A stretch of DNA of 64,000 nt. It comes from Erythrophleum ivorense (taxonomy: Eukaryota; Streptophyta; Magnoliopsida; Fabales; Fabaceae). This document shows positions 60,093-64,000 of the stretch, one piece after another. How positions within the stretch are numbered: position 1 is the first letter of the stretch; each line of letters starts with the position of its first letter. The stretch is taken from positions 33,391,784 to 33,455,783 of the forward strand of contig JAIUCV010000005.1 in NCBI GenBank assembly GCA_026724425.1. The letters run 5' to 3'. The notes below the pieces were generated by a model that was not told the DNA's origin, ran no database searches, and saw only the letters and a program-made list of their open reading frames with translations. A program made the translations under genes and the position numbers.

Positions 60093-63000
60093 AACCGTCT
60101 CGCACGTTAAATGATACGAATGTTAGTTCATTATTTATATAAACCGTTGTTGGTCTTTTTCCCAGTGGGGTCAAAACCAAGTCATTTTCCCCTTCTTAGT
60201 GCCAAAAAAGCCTAAACTATGTTCTTGGTAAGACGAAATGTTTTTTATTTTCCATAATTATTTTTAAGTAAAAAGGTGTTTTTATCTTAATTAGAAGTTG
60301 AGTAGCTAGCACCGAAAAAGTTGAGTTTTCTAACTCTCCAAAACAAAATTGGGCTAATTAATTAGAGCTACATAGCAATTTTGTAGTAGAATATTCAAAA
60401 TAATGTTCACATAAAGATGATAAAAAGTATTTTGAATAATATTTTAATTTAAAAGAATACTTTGGTAGATATTGTTATAAATAAATGAATATTACGCTAA
60501 TAGAAGTAAATGTTTACAACCTTTTTTTTTCTTATTTCAAAGAAATATATATATACTCTTTGAAGAGATATGTTTAAAATTTCTTTAGGAGAATTGCATC
60601 ATTCCATTAAAATAGAAATTAAATATAAAATTTTTTATTTTTTCATAACGGACAAGGATTAAAAAAAAAATGATGATTTTTTGAACAAAATTTTAAGCTA
60701 ATCCCCTATCTCTTCATAATTCTCAGCCATCCATTTCGTGGAATAGAGGGAAGGAAGTGGAAACTGACCAATGCTTCTTATTGTAATGGCATGGACCCAC
60801 TTCTTTCTCATTGGTTGCTTTCCTGACCAATCTTCACATGTGGCACCTATATATTCGTGCATATATATATATATATATTTTTTGGCCAGACGTGAACATA
60901 TTAATTAGTGATATCAAATCATTTTGCCGTAATGGCAACCCGTTCATTTTTTTTTTATTTTAATGTTTATTATTTTTATTATTATTTAATAATATTTATT
61001 TCTATTATTATTTTTTAAAGTAAGGATATGATACTTATTTTATATTTATAAAATCATTTTTATTTTATTTTTTATTCATTTTTATTCTATACACTAAATG
61101 AAGCGTAGTTTAAAATTGGTGAACATAAATCACATTTTAAACAGCTGTAAAAGAATTCATTTTGGGAAAAAAAAAGAATGAAATTGAGGGTGAAAAATAA
61201 GGAAAAAGGGAAATAGAATGAGGAAGAGTCCAACCAAAAAAGATGACACTTTGGCATACTCATTTCCATTTGGTTCCTGAGAGAACAGTAAATATAGTTT
61301 TTGTTTTTGAAAACAATTTTATTTAGTTTTTTATATCATTATTATTAAATTATTTCTTATTAAAAATATAATAACTATATACTTGTTTTAATAATAATGT
61401 AATATTTTTTATAATTTTGTATCATATGATTGAGTTTTTAAAAATTTTGTACACATATTATAATTTATTAAAAAATGTAATAACAAAAATACAAAAAAAA
61501 ATTGTATTTAAATCTAATCTATTATTCTTTTGTTTTCAAGTAATTGGCAAGAGGTGATAGATTCAATTTTTTGTTCTATCACGCAGCAAATATATATCTA
61601 TATCTATATATATATATATAATATTTTTCTTTTGAAGAAAAAAATTAAAATAAAAAGCTTATATTGGACGAGAAGGCAAGGAAATATAGTTTTTTTTAAC
61701 ATAATTTATTTGTAATTTTTTATATTTTCATTATTAAATTTTTTAATTAAAAATAATAAGTATATAATGTTTTAAAATTTTATATTAGACGAGTAGGATA
61801 AGGAGTTTTGGACTTTGGCATTGTCTTATTCAACCACCTATAAAGACTCAAAAAATAAGAAATTGATTGCAACTTAACCCTTATAATAAGGAGTTGAATT
61901 AAAGTTGACTGAGTTTAAAACATATTGATAATTTTCACAACAGTACATGTCAATTAATTTAATTTAATTTTTAAATAAAAAATAAATATTTTTATATTTT
62001 AAAATATAAATGAAGCAGTGAGAAATTAAGTAACATTTTACTCTCTTCTTATATCAGTTTATTATATAACTTTTTAATAAAATTTAAATAAAATCATGAG
62101 AAGTTAAATATCTTTCTACTATCTTCTTATATTTATAACTATAATTTTTTTTAATATTTTATTTATTCTAATAAATAAATGCTCCACTATTAGAGGTCAA
62201 TGTCTACAACCTTTGAACAACTTTAAATCGAGTAAATTATATTAAGTTTTTTAAATTTTTTATTAAATTACACTTAATTTTTGAAAAAAATAAAATAACA
62301 CGTCTGTTTTCCATCCCTCTTCTTCCACTTCTCCATATTGCAAGCATCTTTTGTTGCTTTCCCATCAAATTCCCTTCCTCGGCTGCACGAAATATCGCAA
62401 TTGCAACTTGGGCCTCTTGGTTCCTGTTCCTAGAAATAAAGTAGGCTTAGAAATTGAACAGTTTGTACATGCAGCAATTTTAGTTCATATATTTCTTTAA
62501 TTTATTCCTAAATAATTGGTAACTTACATGTAACTCTTTGTCAATTGAGAGTCTATATGATAATTGGAAATCAAAAGTATCAAATTTTTGGAAGAAAGTT
62601 AGCATACATACCAAAAAAATTTATGTGTGTTGGAGATCAGTCTGTCACTACATCAAAAAACATGAAAAGTGACTAAAGAGAAATGACAGTCACAAGTTAC
62701 TAACTTGCAATTGAAAAAACGACTGATAATTTTGACTCGCCGCCGAACCATGCTAATAACATTAAAACATAAAAATAATAAAAAATTGCAAAGATGCAAC
62801 TTTCTTTTCCAAGAACAGACCTTTTTTTTTAATTTAAATAAAATAATTTTAATTTATTTTATTAATATATTTAAATATTGTTATTAATTTAAATTTATTT
62901 AATGTAATATATTATACAAATATATATTTGTTATCATTCTTTTAATTATATTATCTATTTATAATTTATATTAAATTAAATATATATTATTACAAATAAT

Positions 63001-63795
63001 AATTTTATAACGTTAAATATATTTTTAATTAATAAAAATATTTTAATTATATAAAAAATTGACTAAAAGCTAGTAAGTTTCAATCTAAAAGAATTTCAAT
63101 TTGATTTTATCCAATTGAAAGGCAATCAAATAGGTGTGTCTAACTTTTTTCTAGTTTGATAATTTTTTATTATTTTTAATCGGTATATTTTTGAAAAAAA
63201 AAATTATTTATTATCAAATGCATGTATGTTGATATATATGTATATTTATAAATTATATTAGTTATCATATTTAGTCAAGAATATAAGGATGACTCTCTAA
63301 CATCTCTTTTCATATTTAATGACATTTATCCTTTAACTCTCAAATGATTTATATTGTACAATTATATAAATTAAATTTCTTATTTATGTTATTGTAATCC
63401 ATAGGTCTCCATATTCTTATGGTTGAAACCTATAAAAAGATGTTATATACTAAGCTTGACATTTCAAAGCAATTGAGAATTATCCTATCCCTTCTTCTTC
63501 CAAATTTCTCTCTTGCTCTTTTTATATTTATTATATTATCATTATTTTTTATAACATGTTATTAGCACAAGTTTCTAACAAATTGGTGTAAAGAATTAAT
63601 TCTTTGAGCTTGTTATTCATCATATAAAGGTATAAGAAACTTTTTGTTTTTAGTTTATATTATCCATACATTTGATACTTTATAATATCTATAAATTTAA
63701 ATTTATTTATATTTATAATATGATTATCAATTTGATATTAGAAAATATCTTAGAAATCAAAAGAATAAAAATGATAGATGGTCAACAGCCATGTT
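60093..63795. other. No gene seen; very AT-rich intergenic DNA
   Basis: Long AT-rich stretches with (TA)n tracts at about 60860-60880 and 61598-61621. ORFs at 61087, 61530 and 62705 are low-complexity translations. CACTACATC at 62646 is followed by no CACTA-like subterminal repeats. Confidence 0.45.
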
Positions 63796-64000
63796 TGTAA
63801 CATCCTCCTTAAAATGAAAATTTTATTACTTTAATTCACTAATTAAATTAAATAAAGTGAATTATAAACCCTTAAATGAAGGAAATAAGGTCCTAATATG
63901 CCAATTTAAAAACTTAGGAAGAAACTAAAATTTTTTTGAAGCCATTAGGCATTTAATTGGAATTTTTATGAATTTTTAGAATTTATTTAAAATTAAAAGT
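63796..64000 (+). mobile_element. Possible start of an LTR, truncated by the window edge
   Basis: TGTAACATCCTCC at 63796 matches the common TGTAACATCC start of plant gypsy LTRs and is followed by AT-rich sequence to the window end. Without the other end or a target duplication this stays tentative. Confidence 0.3.

Noticed and set aside
62646..62700. CACTACATCAAAAAACATG as a CACTA terminus
   Set aside because: No subterminal repeats, transposase or matching second end nearby.

Overview
This is a nuclear segment from a eudicot plant, probably a woody species; I cannot name the species. The evidence is AT-rich sequence, GT-AG spliced exons, a plant-only receptor kinase architecture, and a dense nested load of plant transposons (CACTA, Mutator-like, hAT, LTR elements).

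Layout. 1-722 looks like the 3' end of an LTR, followed by a short GC-rich 72-bp repeat. 1708-11228 is a degenerate CACTA (En/Spm) transposon with a broken TNP2-type transposase and a second Transposase_24-like gene, the latter split by a 2.8-kb solo LTR (6089-8898). From 11229 to 14882 is a Mutator-like non-autonomous element (A), whose left end is cut by the CACTA 3' end. 15.2-18.4 kb holds receptor-kinase debris, an LTR remnant and a dead hAT transposase. 18.4-25.4 kb is mostly empty AT-rich DNA with one MITE-like element, microsatellites and one orphan leader-like ORF. 25438-29071 is a second solo LTR. 31571-31876 is a fold-back MITE with a perfect 9-bp target duplication.

34.1-43.65 kb is a dead copy of a chitinase-like receptor kinase, cut by a copia-type LTR that is itself cut by a third large solo LTR (39195-42979). 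44424-51524 is a second, larger copy of the Mutator-like element (B), with a fourth solo LTR inside it (44589-47469, minus strand). 52.7-53.4 kb holds more kinase debris.

The one convincing intact gene lies on the minus strand at 56128-59757: seven exons with consensus splice sites encoding 768 residues. It has a signal peptide, a GH18 (class V chitinase-like) ectodomain, one membrane helix and an SRK/DUF26-type Ser/Thr kinase, the architecture of tobacco CHRK1. The kinase keeps all its catalytic motifs, but the GH18 active site has lost three of four acidic residues, so the ectodomain probably binds rather than cleaves. Three decayed copies of the same gene (15.2-15.9, 34.1-43.65 and 52.7-53.4 kb) show the window was once a tandem receptor-kinase cluster, later broken up by transposons.

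The most unusual non-coding structures are the 22-bp repeat arrays with a four-unit higher-order period inside the two Mutator-like elements, and clusters of a TCGCTATAGCGA-like palindrome in two of the four related solo LTRs. No RNA genes, CRISPR arrays or organellar insertions were recognised.
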